Positions 36,138-45,592 of a stretch of 64,000 nucleotides of DNA are shown piece by piece. A model generated the notes under the pieces. That model made no database searches. It saw only the letters and a list, made by a program, of their open reading frames with translations, and had not been told where the DNA came from. Within the stretch, counting starts at the first letter, position 1. Every line of letters starts with the position of its first letter. Source of the stretch: Leuconostoc suionicum (lineage in GTDB: Bacteria; Bacillota; Bacilli; Lactobacillales; Lactobacillaceae); the NCBI RefSeq assembly GCF_001891125.1, contig NZ_CP015247.1:1444501-1508500 (forward strand). The letters are read 5' to 3'. The position numbers and the translations under genes were made by a program.

Positions 36138-37292
36138 TTATCTAATAATCCACAGTTTATTGTTATCCGAATGGAAAAAAGGTTTTGACTTTTTAGTTGG
36201 ATAAAAGGTCATATTCTTATCCCTTAGCTTTTTTACGCCAGCAATAACCCCGCTATTTTTGTTAGTTGTAGCCTCTTTAACATAGTAGAGTCTGCCTGGA
36301 ATAGCATCAAATGTAACAAGCCCTTCATCATTTGAATGGCGAATTAATGGTTCGCCATCTCTTTTTAAAGCAATTTTTTTGTTCTTAGAAAACAACTGAA
36401 AGGCAACAGATGGAACAGGATTACCATCTGAATCTAAGCGATAAAATGATAAATCAAACTTTTTCTTGGCTAACTTGATACGTATGATGCGTTTATACAA
36501 AAAGAAAAACTGCAATATAATTAATAAAATAATACCAATAATAGTAAGAGCTTGCTTAATATTATTGAACTTATCAGCGTTTTCAATATTTTTTGCCATA
36601 TTTTTATTATAAGGAACTCGATATCCTGTCACCAACAAACGATGTGAATTAACCATGTAAGGTGTGCAGGTTATTAGCGTTACCAAGTCTTTATCAGGTT
36701 CAACTTGCAGCCCTTGGTAATCTTCAGGTTTGACAACTTCAATTTTGAAAACTCTATAAGCCAATTTTTTATGAAATACCGTTAATACAAAAATATCGTT
36801 TTTCTTAACATGATTTAAGTTCGTAAATAACATTCGTGAAGCCAAGCCACGGTGCGCGGAAATAACACTATGCGTGCCTTTCCCACCCAGAGGAAAAGAT
36901 GTTCCTTGTAAGACGGTTGCACCATAGTTAAGTGTTTCTTCATTTGTCGTATCAAAAAGCGGAATATGCACATTAATTTTAGAAATACTAATTGTACCAA
37001 TTAAATGCTCTTTCAATACAACGTGCTCTTTGTAAGTGGAACCAGAGAATGGATCACTCCCAGGTTGAATGCCATCTTTCCTTAACTGTGCATTTTTCTG
37101 TTGCATACGTGCTTCTTTTGCTGATATATCTTGATTAGTTTCCTTTTGAATTGTTTTGATCCGTTGCTGGTCAATAAAATGATTCAATGCACCGACATAA
37201 AAAGGATACAACGCTACTAAAAATCCTACAAGAAAAATGATATTTAAAAATATATTTTGTTTATTCTTTTTTTTACTGGTTTGCTTAGTCAT
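36138..37292 (-). CDS. srtC: class C (pilus) sortase 2 with a C-terminal SpaA-like domain
   Basis: 384 residues: N-terminal membrane span (about 14-33), class C lid motif DPF at 80-82, sortase fold with His147 (VISAHRGLA), Cys209 in LITCTPYMVNSHRLLVTG, and Arg218, a second span (248-266), and then about 110 residues that look like a pilin Cna-B/SpaA domain (DLSFYRLDSDGNPVPSVAFQL .. GLVTFDAIPGRLYYVKEATT). Class C sortases polymerise pilins. Start at 37292 has AAGG 9 nt upstream; it overlaps the upstream sortase. The extra domain is not part of ordinary SrtC. Confidence 0.9.
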   Translation of the reverse strand: MTKQTSKKKNKQNIFLNIIFLVGFLVALYPFYVGALNHFIDQQRIKTIQKETNQDISAKEARMQQKNAQLRKDGIQPGSDPFSGSTYKEHVVLKEHLIGTISISKINVHIPLFDTTNEETLNYGATVLQGTSFPLGGKGTHSVISAHRGLASRMLFTNLNHVKKNDIFVLTVFHKKLAYRVFKIEVVKPEDYQGLQVEPDKDLVTLITCTPYMVNSHRLLVTGYRVPYNKNMAKNIENADKFNNIKQALTIIGIILLIILQFFFLYKRIIRIKLAKKKFDLSFYRLDSDGNPVPSVAFQLFSKNKKIALKRDGEPLIRHSNDEGLVTFDAIPGRLYYVKEATTNKNSGVIAGVKKLRDKNMTFYPTKKSKPFFHSDNNKLWIIR

Positions 37293-38472
37293 TTGTTGCA
37301 TCACCTTTTGATTGAATTTGGTAACTATTTTTAACTACTTTTCTTATATAGAATTTTTTAACCTTTAAATGTTTAACTATCGCTTTAAAAGGTTTGATGT
37401 TCATGTTTGGATTCATCGGAACTATTTTATACCTGCCACCACTAATTTCACCAAATGATACATAGCCTCTTGAGTCACTCGTAGCCTCACATAACTCATC
37501 TTGATCATTTAGTATTCTTTTACCAAAATAATCGACTACAGTGAATTTATATCCAGAAATAGGATGCCCATTATCATAAACAAAAAATGATAACTGATAA
37601 TTTCTTTTATGTGATAATAGTTCAATAAACTCACGTTTGATGATATAAAAAATTAAAGCCATAAAAAGAAGAATCAGTGCCGTCAAACAAAATAAATATT
37701 TTCCTTGATACGATACTGCCTTTTTTTCTTGTTTATCAAATGAACTTTTATCCAATGGCACCCTTTTTCCAGTAACCAACAATCGATGTGTGTTCACCAT
37801 ATAGGGTGTACATGTGACCAACGTTGCCAAATCTTGGTTATTTTGTATTGTGATATCACTTAAATCTGTTGGTAAAACTACTTTGATTCGAATAACTTGA
37901 TAAGCTAAACGTTTTCCATACACTTTCAAAAAAAACTTATCGCCTTTTTTTAATTCGTGCAGATGAGTAAATAATTCTTGATTAGGCAAACCACTGTGCC
38001 CCATTAAAACGGTATGCGTACTTTTTCCACCAACGGGATAAGAGCTGCCAGGCAATAATGTAATTCCTTTATACAAAAGACTGTCGGTCGTTGTATCAAA
38101 CACCGGTAAACTCAGAGATATTTTAGGAATGAATATACTGCCTAACGAATGCTTTTGATAGTACTCTCTGCTCTCCTTGGGGACATTTTCTAACGTTTGC
38201 CCCAAGATATTCTTGACAGGTGATATACCAAGTTGTTGATTTTCTTTTGACTTTTGTTTGTTTTTTTTGATTAACTTTTCAAGTTTCTTGGCACTGGCTT
38301 TCTGATTGCTTTGGTTTAGTTGATTCACAGCACTTAATTCTTTTTGAGCCACATAGTTATTCACGCCATTAGCAATAAAAGGATACATAAACACCAAAAA
38401 ACCAATGAAAAACATTAATGCAATGAACAGTTTCAGAAAAATATTAGCGTTGTTTTGTTTTTGTTCTGCCAT
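37285..38472 (-). CDS. srtC: class C (pilus) sortase 1 with a C-terminal SpaA-like domain
   Basis: 395 residues from the ATG at 38472 (AAAGGA site; the in-frame ATG 17 codons earlier has none). N-terminal span (11-33), long charged coil with no DP[FW] lid motif, His159 (VLMGHSGLP), Cys221 in LVTCTPYMVNTHRLLVTG, Arg230, second span (about 260-278) and a C-terminal Cna-B-like domain (YQLSFFVYDNGHPISGYKFTV .. DSRGYVSFGEISGGRYKIV). It is cotranscribed with sortase 2. Division of labour with sortase 2 cannot be told from sequence. Confidence 0.9.
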   Translation of the reverse strand: MAEQKQNNANIFLKLFIALMFFIGFLVFMYPFIANGVNNYVAQKELSAVNQLNQSNQKASAKKLEKLIKKNKQKSKENQQLGISPVKNILGQTLENVPKESREYYQKHSLGSIFIPKISLSLPVFDTTTDSLLYKGITLLPGSSYPVGGKSTHTVLMGHSGLPNQELFTHLHELKKGDKFFLKVYGKRLAYQVIRIKVVLPTDLSDITIQNNQDLATLVTCTPYMVNTHRLLVTGKRVPLDKSSFDKQEKKAVSYQGKYLFCLTALILLFMALIFYIIKREFIELLSHKRNYQLSFFVYDNGHPISGYKFTVVDYFGKRILNDQDELCEATSDSRGYVSFGEISGGRYKIVPMNPNMNIKPFKAIVKHLKVKKFYIRKVVKNSYQIQSKGDATND

Positions 38473-38554
38473 CGGTCTAGTTATCCTTTGGAACCAAGGC
38501 TCATAATAATCAATGAAAACCATTATTTCAGAGAATTATGAACATGGTATTCAT

Positions 38555-38598
38555 TTTTATAAAAAAAGTGCTTACCACGAATATGGTTTGCACTTTAG
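38555..38598 (-). terminator. attenuator between major pilin and sortases
   Basis: Minus-strand AAAGTGC-AAACCA..TGGTAA-GCACTTT followed by TTTTATAAAAA. Located between the major pilin stop and the first sortase, so sortase expression needs readthrough. Confidence 0.7.
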
Positions 38599-38611
38599 TT
38601 TTCAAATGTAA

Positions 38612-40138
38612 TTAAATATTTTGATTCTTTTTATTACGCTTATTCCAAACATATGCGCCACTCATCAAAAGTGCACCTGCAATCAAGAACAAGTAGATAC
38701 CAGAACCACCAGTTGATGGTAAGATACCCTTCTTGATGTTCGTAACAGTAATTGTTTGATTGTCAGCATAGCTTCCTTTAGTAACTGTAAACTTAACAGG
38801 AGCTGTCAAAAGTGCATAACCAGATGGAGACTTTGTTTCAACAAGGGCATAACTTTGACCACCCGTTAACTTGGTTGAATATTCAAGACCTTTTAATTCA
38901 ACTGATCCTTGATCATTTGATGTATATATTGTCGCTGAGTCATTATTTGATGCCCATGTGTATGAACCATCAGTTGCTTGCGTTGCATAGGCAATTTTGT
39001 CACCATTTGCATTTAACTTAACCAACTGGAATTCTGCACCAGCAAGCTTTGCAGCACTTTGCTTGTCTTGCTTAACGAATTTCACACCACCAGTGTAGAT
39101 TTCAGGTCCTTGAACTGGTGTAGAAGTAACATCTGTTCCGTTACCAATATTTAACGTAGCTGTGTTGTTCAATGCTTTGTCAGGAACAGCAGCATTAGTC
39201 AAGGTAGCATCATAAGTAACTGTTAACTTTTTACCGGCAGCAGCCTTAACAGCAGCTGCAGTTGGATTAAACGTTATTTTAAAACCTTTACCATTTTTGT
39301 CAGTTGCATCAGTTGCTGAAACTGTATAATCAGTTCCTTCAGTTAATCCTGCAACCTTTACTGTAGTAGCATCATCATCAATCCCTAAGTTGGGTGTATC
39401 AACTACATTAAATGTATCTTTATCCGCAATGTTCCATGGTACTGCTATTTGTAATTGATAACCAAATTTTTGGCCATAAGTGGCGTTATAAACCTTTGAT
39501 CCATCAGGCAATGTCACAATCAAATCTTTTTTACTTTCGTCACTTAAATCTTTTGTAATAGCATCAGTTTGTTCGTTCTTGGGATAAACGTGAACATCAG
39601 AATTAATTTCTGAGTCTGATCCTGACTTATAAACGGGTAAAGCTAACACAATTGGAGCAGCTTTTTGTGTAACATTTGTTGGTGAATTTGTTTCAACAAA
39701 CAAGTAAACCTTGTCTTTATCGCCGTCCTTAGACTTCAAATTTGAAAAAGTTACTGTGCCATCGGCTCCAGCTGTTACACCTTCTGCAACTTTTGTGGCG
39801 TAACTTGGTGCAGCATCAGTAGCATCTGATTGGACCTCTTGGGATGCTTTTTCAGCAGTGTCCCCATTAGAACGTAAGTTCAAATAATGGTCAGTTACAT
39901 CATAAGCCGTAAAAGTAACACCAGCTAATGGCGTTCCACCAAAATTATTATCTACTTCACCTGTGTTGGTCTTACTATCCGGTACTTTCCCTTCATCAAA
40001 GACCCTTTTATGCAATGTAACATTAACACTATCTGTTGTGTCCGCAGATACACTAGTAACACCAAACAAGGCTGATACTAAAAGAGGAAGTACGAGTAAA
40101 ATCGCATTAGCCATTTGTGACCATGATTTACTTTTCAT
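38612..40138 (-). CDS. major (backbone) pilin, LPSTG-anchored
   Basis: 508 residues: signal peptide (about 1-32, ..SVSA), pilin motif VYPKN with Lys187, three Cna-B-like beta domains, E-box YALVETKSPSGYALL, and sorting signal LPSTG at 473-477 followed by a hydrophobic span and basic tail. Lys187 is expected to be joined to the LPxT threonine of the next subunit by sortase C. Start follows GGAG. It overlaps the upstream minor pilin by 11 bases. Confidence 0.93.
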   Translation of the reverse strand: MKSKSWSQMANAILLVLPLLVSALFGVTSVSADTTDSVNVTLHKRVFDEGKVPDSKTNTGEVDNNFGGTPLAGVTFTAYDVTDHYLNLRSNGDTAEKASQEVQSDATDAAPSYATKVAEGVTAGADGTVTFSNLKSKDGDKDKVYLFVETNSPTNVTQKAAPIVLALPVYKSGSDSEINSDVHVYPKNEQTDAITKDLSDESKKDLIVTLPDGSKVYNATYGQKFGYQLQIAVPWNIADKDTFNVVDTPNLGIDDDATTVKVAGLTEGTDYTVSATDATDKNGKGFKITFNPTAAAVKAAAGKKLTVTYDATLTNAAVPDKALNNTATLNIGNGTDVTSTPVQGPEIYTGGVKFVKQDKQSAAKLAGAEFQLVKLNANGDKIAYATQATDGSYTWASNNDSATIYTSNDQGSVELKGLEYSTKLTGGQSYALVETKSPSGYALLTAPVKFTVTKGSYADNQTITVTNIKKGILPSTGGSGIYLFLIAGALLMSGAYVWNKRNKKNQNI

Positions 40139-41252
40139 TTTTAAAACTCCTTTTTAATTGTAATTTCTTCTTATAAATTTTTATCAATATTACCAATAAA
40201 ATAATCAACAAACCGACTAAAGAAATTGAACCAATTGCTATCCCCGTTTCTGGTAAGAATGGCAAGCTAAACTGTGTTTTCTTAGTAGGTTGCTTCTGTT
40301 GGTAATTCAAAACTCTCGGACTTGCATTTTGATACACGTCATTAGGTATCATACCAGCAGCTACTTTAGACAACGGCTCGCCATTAACAGTAATTGGCGG
40401 CACATTAGCTAAGCTAGTGACTGCTGGAATATTAACACTAATGTGTTGTGCCTGAGAAGATATTTCAAAGTTCTTTAATGTTTGAACCTCTTGAAAATAA
40501 TATTGACCCGCGGGTAGTTTACTATTATTCAAAGCAACTAAACCGGTATCATCAGATACGACTTTCTTTACTTCTTTCTCATGTAGTGGGTCATCAGTAG
40601 TTTTCCAACTATCATCATTAGTCAAATATTTTTTTTGGTTGTCAACTGTTTTATACAACACAAATTTGACACCTGCTAATGGTAATTCTTTATGGTCAAG
40701 CGTTTTTCCATATTTAAAAAAATATGGTATGCGTGTGACAATAGCAGATTTGGTCTCGATTTCAATTTTGTTTTTATCTATATCTTGGTTGCTTAGCGAA
40801 AATGCAACTGGATCACTAACCTGCTCATAGGACAATCCATTATTTTCAAGTTGGCTACTCTTTTGTTGTACAATAAGATAAGCTTTTCCATATTCTTTTG
40901 AAATATGAAATGTTGCCTGTCCATTGGCGTCAGTACTTTTAGTATCAATTAAACGAATATGATGATCTTGAATATAATTTTGAATACCCTGATTTTGAGA
41001 TTTCAAATCTTCAAAATAATTTTCATCATCTTCATGCTTCTGGTAATCAGCCGTCAAATCATACAATTGAAATGTTACGTGACTGCCAGGAGTATAGGAT
41101 ACTGGATTTGATTCATACACACTCAACTGATGATGCAATTCTATCGTAAATTGGTTATCAGTATCGGCTAAAACCTTTAAATTGTCTTGTTGCAAGCTAA
41201 GCAGCCCAAATGAAATACAGGTAATGATAAACACAATCATTTTTTTAATCAT
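40128..41252 (-). CDS. minor (basal/anchor) pilin, LPETG-anchored
   Basis: 374 residues: signal peptide (about 1-30), two Cna-B-like domains with SpaA signature blocks (LPAGQYYFQEVQ; AYLIVQQKS), sorting signal LPETG at 333-337, transmembrane span and a Lys-rich tail. The canonical LPETG and strongly basic tail suit the pilus base, anchored by the housekeeping sortase; this is inferred. Overlaps the tip pilin by four bases (ATGA). Confidence 0.85.
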   Translation of the reverse strand: MIKKMIVFIITCISFGLLSLQQDNLKVLADTDNQFTIELHHQLSVYESNPVSYTPGSHVTFQLYDLTADYQKHEDDENYFEDLKSQNQGIQNYIQDHHIRLIDTKSTDANGQATFHISKEYGKAYLIVQQKSSQLENNGLSYEQVSDPVAFSLSNQDIDKNKIEIETKSAIVTRIPYFFKYGKTLDHKELPLAGVKFVLYKTVDNQKKYLTNDDSWKTTDDPLHEKEVKKVVSDDTGLVALNNSKLPAGQYYFQEVQTLKNFEISSQAQHISVNIPAVTSLANVPPITVNGEPLSKVAAGMIPNDVYQNASPRVLNYQQKQPTKKTQFSLPFLPETGIAIGSISLVGLLIILLVILIKIYKKKLQLKRSFKNEK

Positions 41253-43933
41253 GATCGGTTACCCCTCTTTATTCGGAAAATATAATAACCGCTAGCACCC
41301 AAGGCAATTAATATAAAGGCACCAGCTATCAACATGTAGTGCACAATACCAGTACCACCTGTAGATGGAAAAACAGTTTTATTTGAATTGTTGACCGTTA
41401 GGCTAATCTGATTGTTACCTGCATCATTTTGTAAAGTTGATTTCCAATCGCCATTATTGTTAGTTATCTTAACACTGCCATCATCAGAAATTATTATTGT
41501 GACATCTTTACTAGCAATGTATCCATCAGGAGCTTTTGATTCTTTCAAAGTATATGTTCCTGATGAAAGATTTTCAAAAGTGAAAGTCGACGTTGGATCG
41601 GTTTCTTTGTAAACTGATGTTTTGCCATCAGAGTCAGTTAATGTGAATTTAGCATCTTTTAGCGCATTTCCAGTTGTTTTGTCAACTTTATTAACTGTCA
41701 GATCAAACTTTTTGAAAGCATCATTTTTGACAAATCTAACAACATTATTATTATCAGTATTGTTTGATTTATCAGTAGCAATAGAAAAACCATCTTTATA
41801 GCCGTTGCCATCAGTGGTTGGTGATTTCACATTAATACCTTGACCGCTACTTGACCATTTCCCATCTTGCGATAGTGTTATTGGATAAACCGTAGAATCA
41901 AGTTGATATCCAGATGGACTTTTAGTTTCTTGAATGGTGTAATCCCCTGGTGTCAGTTGCTGTAACTGATTATCTGTTAATGTATAGGACTGCTTGCCAT
42001 CTGCTGATTTAACAATAAATTCAGCTCCAGTGAGTTTATTTTTCGAGTTACTTGCATACTTATCAATAATCAAACCATATTGTGTATTTGTTATCGTTGA
42101 CTCATTTGTTTTGTTAGTAATGCTTGAAACATAACCATCCGTACTTTCGTTTAGCACCTGATAATTGAACGTTCCACCTTTGTTATCATAAGCTGGTAAC
42201 GAAATCAATTGATTATTTCTATTCAACTGTTTGAAAGTTTTAGACCAATTATCCGATTTACCCAAAGTACCAGTGGCCCGCCAATCATTTGATTGGTTGT
42301 TCGCAGTTCGCGTTACTTCAAAATTAATACTATCTGGTCGCTTCGATGAATCAAGCAATTCTTGCCATTGCTTGGTAACTTTTAGCTCCGTTCCAGGTGC
42401 TTTAGCAGAGGGAACACCAAATTCGACAGCATTACTATCCTTTGTCGGTGTAAATGTTGTTTTGCCATTCATCTGATACCAGTAATCCGGTTTAAAATTA
42501 TCTGATTCAGTATTTAAATGAACCTGATAATGTATTTGAATTTCTTGATCTTTCCCCAGATTAATATTACTTACAGAGATACTTCCGTTTGATTTGGTAA
42601 CTGTTGGTAAATTCTGAACAACACTACTTCCTACACTCTTAACAGTCGGCGTGTCATCCCCATAGATAAATTGAGAACCTAACGGATCTGAAATACTGCC
42701 TTGGTTGACCGTGTTGAATTGACTCAGAACATCTTTTGCTTGATTTTTCAAATACGTTTCTACATCAGCTGCACTGTTAGCATCTTGATAAAGACCAGGA
42801 GAGGCCAATAGCTTCATCCGATCACGTACTTGGCTATCAGTTAAGTATGTATAGCTATTATTATTTGTATAACCTACATCTTTGGATAACTGAATGCCCA
42901 ATGCATGTAATTCGGTACTTTGATTTTTTGCAATTAATGATTCACCTAATGTTGCTGGCCAAGTATCCTTAATAGTTTTCCCAGAAACGTTATACGATGA
43001 GGGTGTTCTACTATTTCCACTTGCTTTCCATAACTGAGAAGTAAATCCTGGTTCGTCTCGATTTGTACCGAATGCTGTCCCATAATCTGTTCCATTAATA
43101 GTCGTTGCCCCAGTAACCTTGTATGAAAATGTAGGCACTCCATCAGTTAACAAGATCATCATTTTCTTGTGATCATTACTGTCACTAGCGAGCATGCTTT
43201 GACCTGTACGAATTCCTAATTGTGTGAAAGTTCCACCTGTAAAGTCGTTAGCTAATAAATTATTAATTCTCGTTATATGCGCTTGATTATCAGATGCATC
43301 AATATTTTCAGACAGCGTTCCTGAACTACTTATATAATCTGGACTGGAAAAGCCAACTACACCGACATTAACGTACTGACCGATTCCGGCATCGTTAATG
43401 GTTTTCAAGAAATTTTTAACACCTTGACGAGCTGCACCAACTCGGTCATTTCCACCATTTACAGATGAGTTCATTGATCCCGACATATCAACAACTAAAA
43501 CAATATCGATCGGTTTAATGTTCTTAACTTCATTGCCTTTAGCATTCAAGTAGACATCGTATAATCCTGGTGTAGATGTTTCTTTAGCATACTTCCGAAT
43601 TTGATAATCTGGGTTACTAGTATCCGTACCAAATTTCAAATATGATTTTGATGTATCAGATGAATCCCCATTCCAACTGCTGTTCTTGTCCCAGCTATTA
43701 CTAGTATCTCCACCTTGATGATTTATCACCGTATTTTGACCTGGAATAGTCCACGAATTAGTGGGAAATACGCCTGTACTATTACTCGTATACTGTGGCG
43801 TAATATCACTCGCAGCAGATACTGTAGTCAATGGTATCATCAACGCATTTACTACTAATGTTGACAATATCAACAAAATCCCAAAGACACGCAGAAATAA
43901 ACCGTTCACAATCTTGTGAATGTTATTTTTCAT
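41249..43933 (-). CDS. tip pilin with von Willebrand A domain, FPSTG sorting signal
   Basis: 894 residues: signal peptide (about 1-40), vWA domain with MIDAS DMSGSMNSS at 149-157 and long extension, Cna-B-like stalk domains (FKKFDLTVNKVDKTTGNALKDAKFTL; YTLKESKAPDGYIAS), and sorting motif FPSTG at 855-859, a leucine-to-phenylalanine variant. vWA tip pilins bind host or matrix glycoproteins. First gene of the pilus operon; start has GGGAG close upstream. Confidence 0.93.
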   Translation of the reverse strand: MKNNIHKIVNGLFLRVFGILLILSTLVVNALMIPLTTVSAASDITPQYTSNSTGVFPTNSWTIPGQNTVINHQGGDTSNSWDKNSSWNGDSSDTSKSYLKFGTDTSNPDYQIRKYAKETSTPGLYDVYLNAKGNEVKNIKPIDIVLVVDMSGSMNSSVNGGNDRVGAARQGVKNFLKTINDAGIGQYVNVGVVGFSSPDYISSSGTLSENIDASDNQAHITRINNLLANDFTGGTFTQLGIRTGQSMLASDSNDHKKMMILLTDGVPTFSYKVTGATTINGTDYGTAFGTNRDEPGFTSQLWKASGNSRTPSSYNVSGKTIKDTWPATLGESLIAKNQSTELHALGIQLSKDVGYTNNNSYTYLTDSQVRDRMKLLASPGLYQDANSAADVETYLKNQAKDVLSQFNTVNQGSISDPLGSQFIYGDDTPTVKSVGSSVVQNLPTVTKSNGSISVSNINLGKDQEIQIHYQVHLNTESDNFKPDYWYQMNGKTTFTPTKDSNAVEFGVPSAKAPGTELKVTKQWQELLDSSKRPDSINFEVTRTANNQSNDWRATGTLGKSDNWSKTFKQLNRNNQLISLPAYDNKGGTFNYQVLNESTDGYVSSITNKTNESTITNTQYGLIIDKYASNSKNKLTGAEFIVKSADGKQSYTLTDNQLQQLTPGDYTIQETKSPSGYQLDSTVYPITLSQDGKWSSSGQGINVKSPTTDGNGYKDGFSIATDKSNNTDNNNVVRFVKNDAFKKFDLTVNKVDKTTGNALKDAKFTLTDSDGKTSVYKETDPTSTFTFENLSSGTYTLKESKAPDGYIASKDVTIIISDDGSVKITNNNGDWKSTLQNDAGNNQISLTVNNSNKTVFPSTGGTGIVHYMLIAGAFILIALGASGYYIFRIKRGNRS

Positions 43934-44399
43934 ATTTCTCCCTTCTAAGAACTCTTCAGTGTTCTTGTTTTAAAAAACATCACTTCTCTCACAAAGTGTT
44001 AAAATTGCAAATTTGTATTAAGACTCGCAATTTTAAAAACGCAAACTCTTTTGATAAAAGTTTAGTACAGGCTAAAATATATTATGACTTTCACCAATTA
44101 AAGAATCTGTAAATATAAAATATGATTCTCTATTAGTCATCCACCTTTCTCTACAAATTACATGTGATTATTCTCTCTAAATTAAGCTGTATGATCACAA
44201 GTACTTCATATTATGTATGAATTCTTTTATGATTTCATGATAAAAAAAGGTAGTTTATATCAAAAAAAGATATTTTGCCTCCTGATGTTATATTTATTAC
44301 TTAATAGTTTTTATACAATTATGAATAATAATATTTTATAAAGAGAGAACAAATCTTAACCACACGTTTAACGATTAAATGTAATTTCCGGGAGAAGTA
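43934..44399. promoter_or_regulatory. divergent control region between pilus operon and AraC regulator
   Basis: 466 bp, very AT-rich, without a convincing gene. Contains a 10-bp inverted repeat TTAAAATTGC / GCAATTTTAA (43999-44008 and 44027-44036) and a 6-bp repeat AAGAAC / GTTCTT next to the tip-pilin ribosome site (43947-43966). No clear riboswitch. Promoters for both directions must lie here but I could not place them surely. Confidence 0.5.
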
Positions 44400-45512
44400 A
44401 TGAAAGATATTAAAAAGTTAGCAAACATTTTAAATGCTGATGTTATTTTGATTGACATTGCCACAAAACAAGTAAATTACTTAGATGAATCTACTAATAA
44501 TTCCAATAAAAATGTTGTGAATTTATTAATTGATAATATTGAGCTGCTCACAAATCACATTTATCAATCGCTAGACTATAATTCTGGTCATATTTTAACT
44601 TGCCATGTCAATGAAGAAAGCATCGTTTGCTTCTCTTTTAAATACGACGACCCACTATCAACGAGTAGTGAGCTAATGATGTTACATTCTCTTTCAAATC
44701 TAAAATCCATTTCTCAAATTATCTATACTTTATATAATTCTAACGATGCGCCAGAAGAAGAGGTCCACATTACAAAGTTTTCAGATAAACTCCACATCAA
44801 AAAAGAGAGCAATGAACCCTTTAATCCAAAAATATTTTTTAATACAGAAACCGATATTATCAAGTCAATTGTTTATTCACGTAAAGCCAATTTAATCACA
44901 GCGCTTGAAAAGTTGTCACGTTTAAAAATAATTGGTGAACGTTTTGCTTCCAACAACATGATTAGAGGCGAAAAAGATACGCTTATTTCCTATGTTTCCG
45001 TTTTAAACCGAGCGATTATACAATGGGGGTACCCCGTCGAATCAGCATTTCAATTGCACAATGAGCTTGTGCAAGAAATTGAACTATCTCCTCAGTTTCT
45101 GAATTTTTTTCAAGTTATTAGAGAAGTTACTTGGCATTATTTTAAAATTGTGCAGAACCATAGAATTCACAATTTCTTACCGCTTCATCAAAGAATTAAA
45201 CAATATATAAAGGAGCATATTAGCGAAAACATTACACTTGATGACATTGCTACGGCACTGAATGCTTCAAAAAAGACGTTTAATCCAGCCTTCAAAAAAG
45301 AGTATAAAATAACGATTACTCAATTCATTAGGCAAACCAAAATAGATACGGCAAAAGAGTTGTTAATTGCTTCGAATCTCACATTACTAGAAATTTCAAA
45401 TTTGCTATCTTTTTCAACTGCAAGCTATTTTGTCAAAACTTTCAAAGAGATAACCGGAATAACTCCTAATCATTTTCGCCAACACTTTTTTGATGAAGAA
45501 CTTCATTTGTAA
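44400..45512 (+). CDS. AraC-family transcriptional regulator of the pilus locus
   Basis: 370 residues. A C-terminal AraC/XylS DNA-binding domain with two helix-turn-helix units (IKQYIKEHISENITLDDIATALNASKKTFNPAFKKEYKI.. and LTLLEISNLLSFSTASYFVKTFKEITGITPNHFRQ) follows a large unrecognised N-terminal domain of about 270 residues, probably for sensing or dimerisation. Divergent position next to the pilus genes parallels AraC-type regulators of streptococcal FCT pilus regions (for example MsmR), so it likely controls them. Start has GGGAG. Confidence 0.85.
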   Translation: MKDIKKLANILNADVILIDIATKQVNYLDESTNNSNKNVVNLLIDNIELLTNHIYQSLDYNSGHILTCHVNEESIVCFSFKYDDPLSTSSELMMLHSLSNLKSISQIIYTLYNSNDAPEEEVHITKFSDKLHIKKESNEPFNPKIFFNTETDIIKSIVYSRKANLITALEKLSRLKIIGERFASNNMIRGEKDTLISYVSVLNRAIIQWGYPVESAFQLHNELVQEIELSPQFLNFFQVIREVTWHYFKIVQNHRIHNFLPLHQRIKQYIKEHISENITLDDIATALNASKKTFNPAFKKEYKITITQFIRQTKIDTAKELLIASNLTLLEISNLLSFSTASYFVKTFKEITGITPNHFRQHFFDEELHL

Positions 45513-45523
45513 ATATTAATCAA

Positions 45524-45568
45524 TAAAAAAATGTGTACACTCGTTTTATAAAAAACGAGTGTACACAT
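45524..45568. terminator. 17-bp inverted-repeat terminator between regulator and nrdG
   Basis: Arms ATGTGTACACTCGTTTT and AAAACGAGTGTACACAT (45531-45547, 45552-45568) with 4-nt loop; minus-strand TTTTTTT follows, so it ends nrdDG. Confidence 0.85.
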
Positions 45569-45592
45569 CTCCCAAAAATTACTATTAATAAA

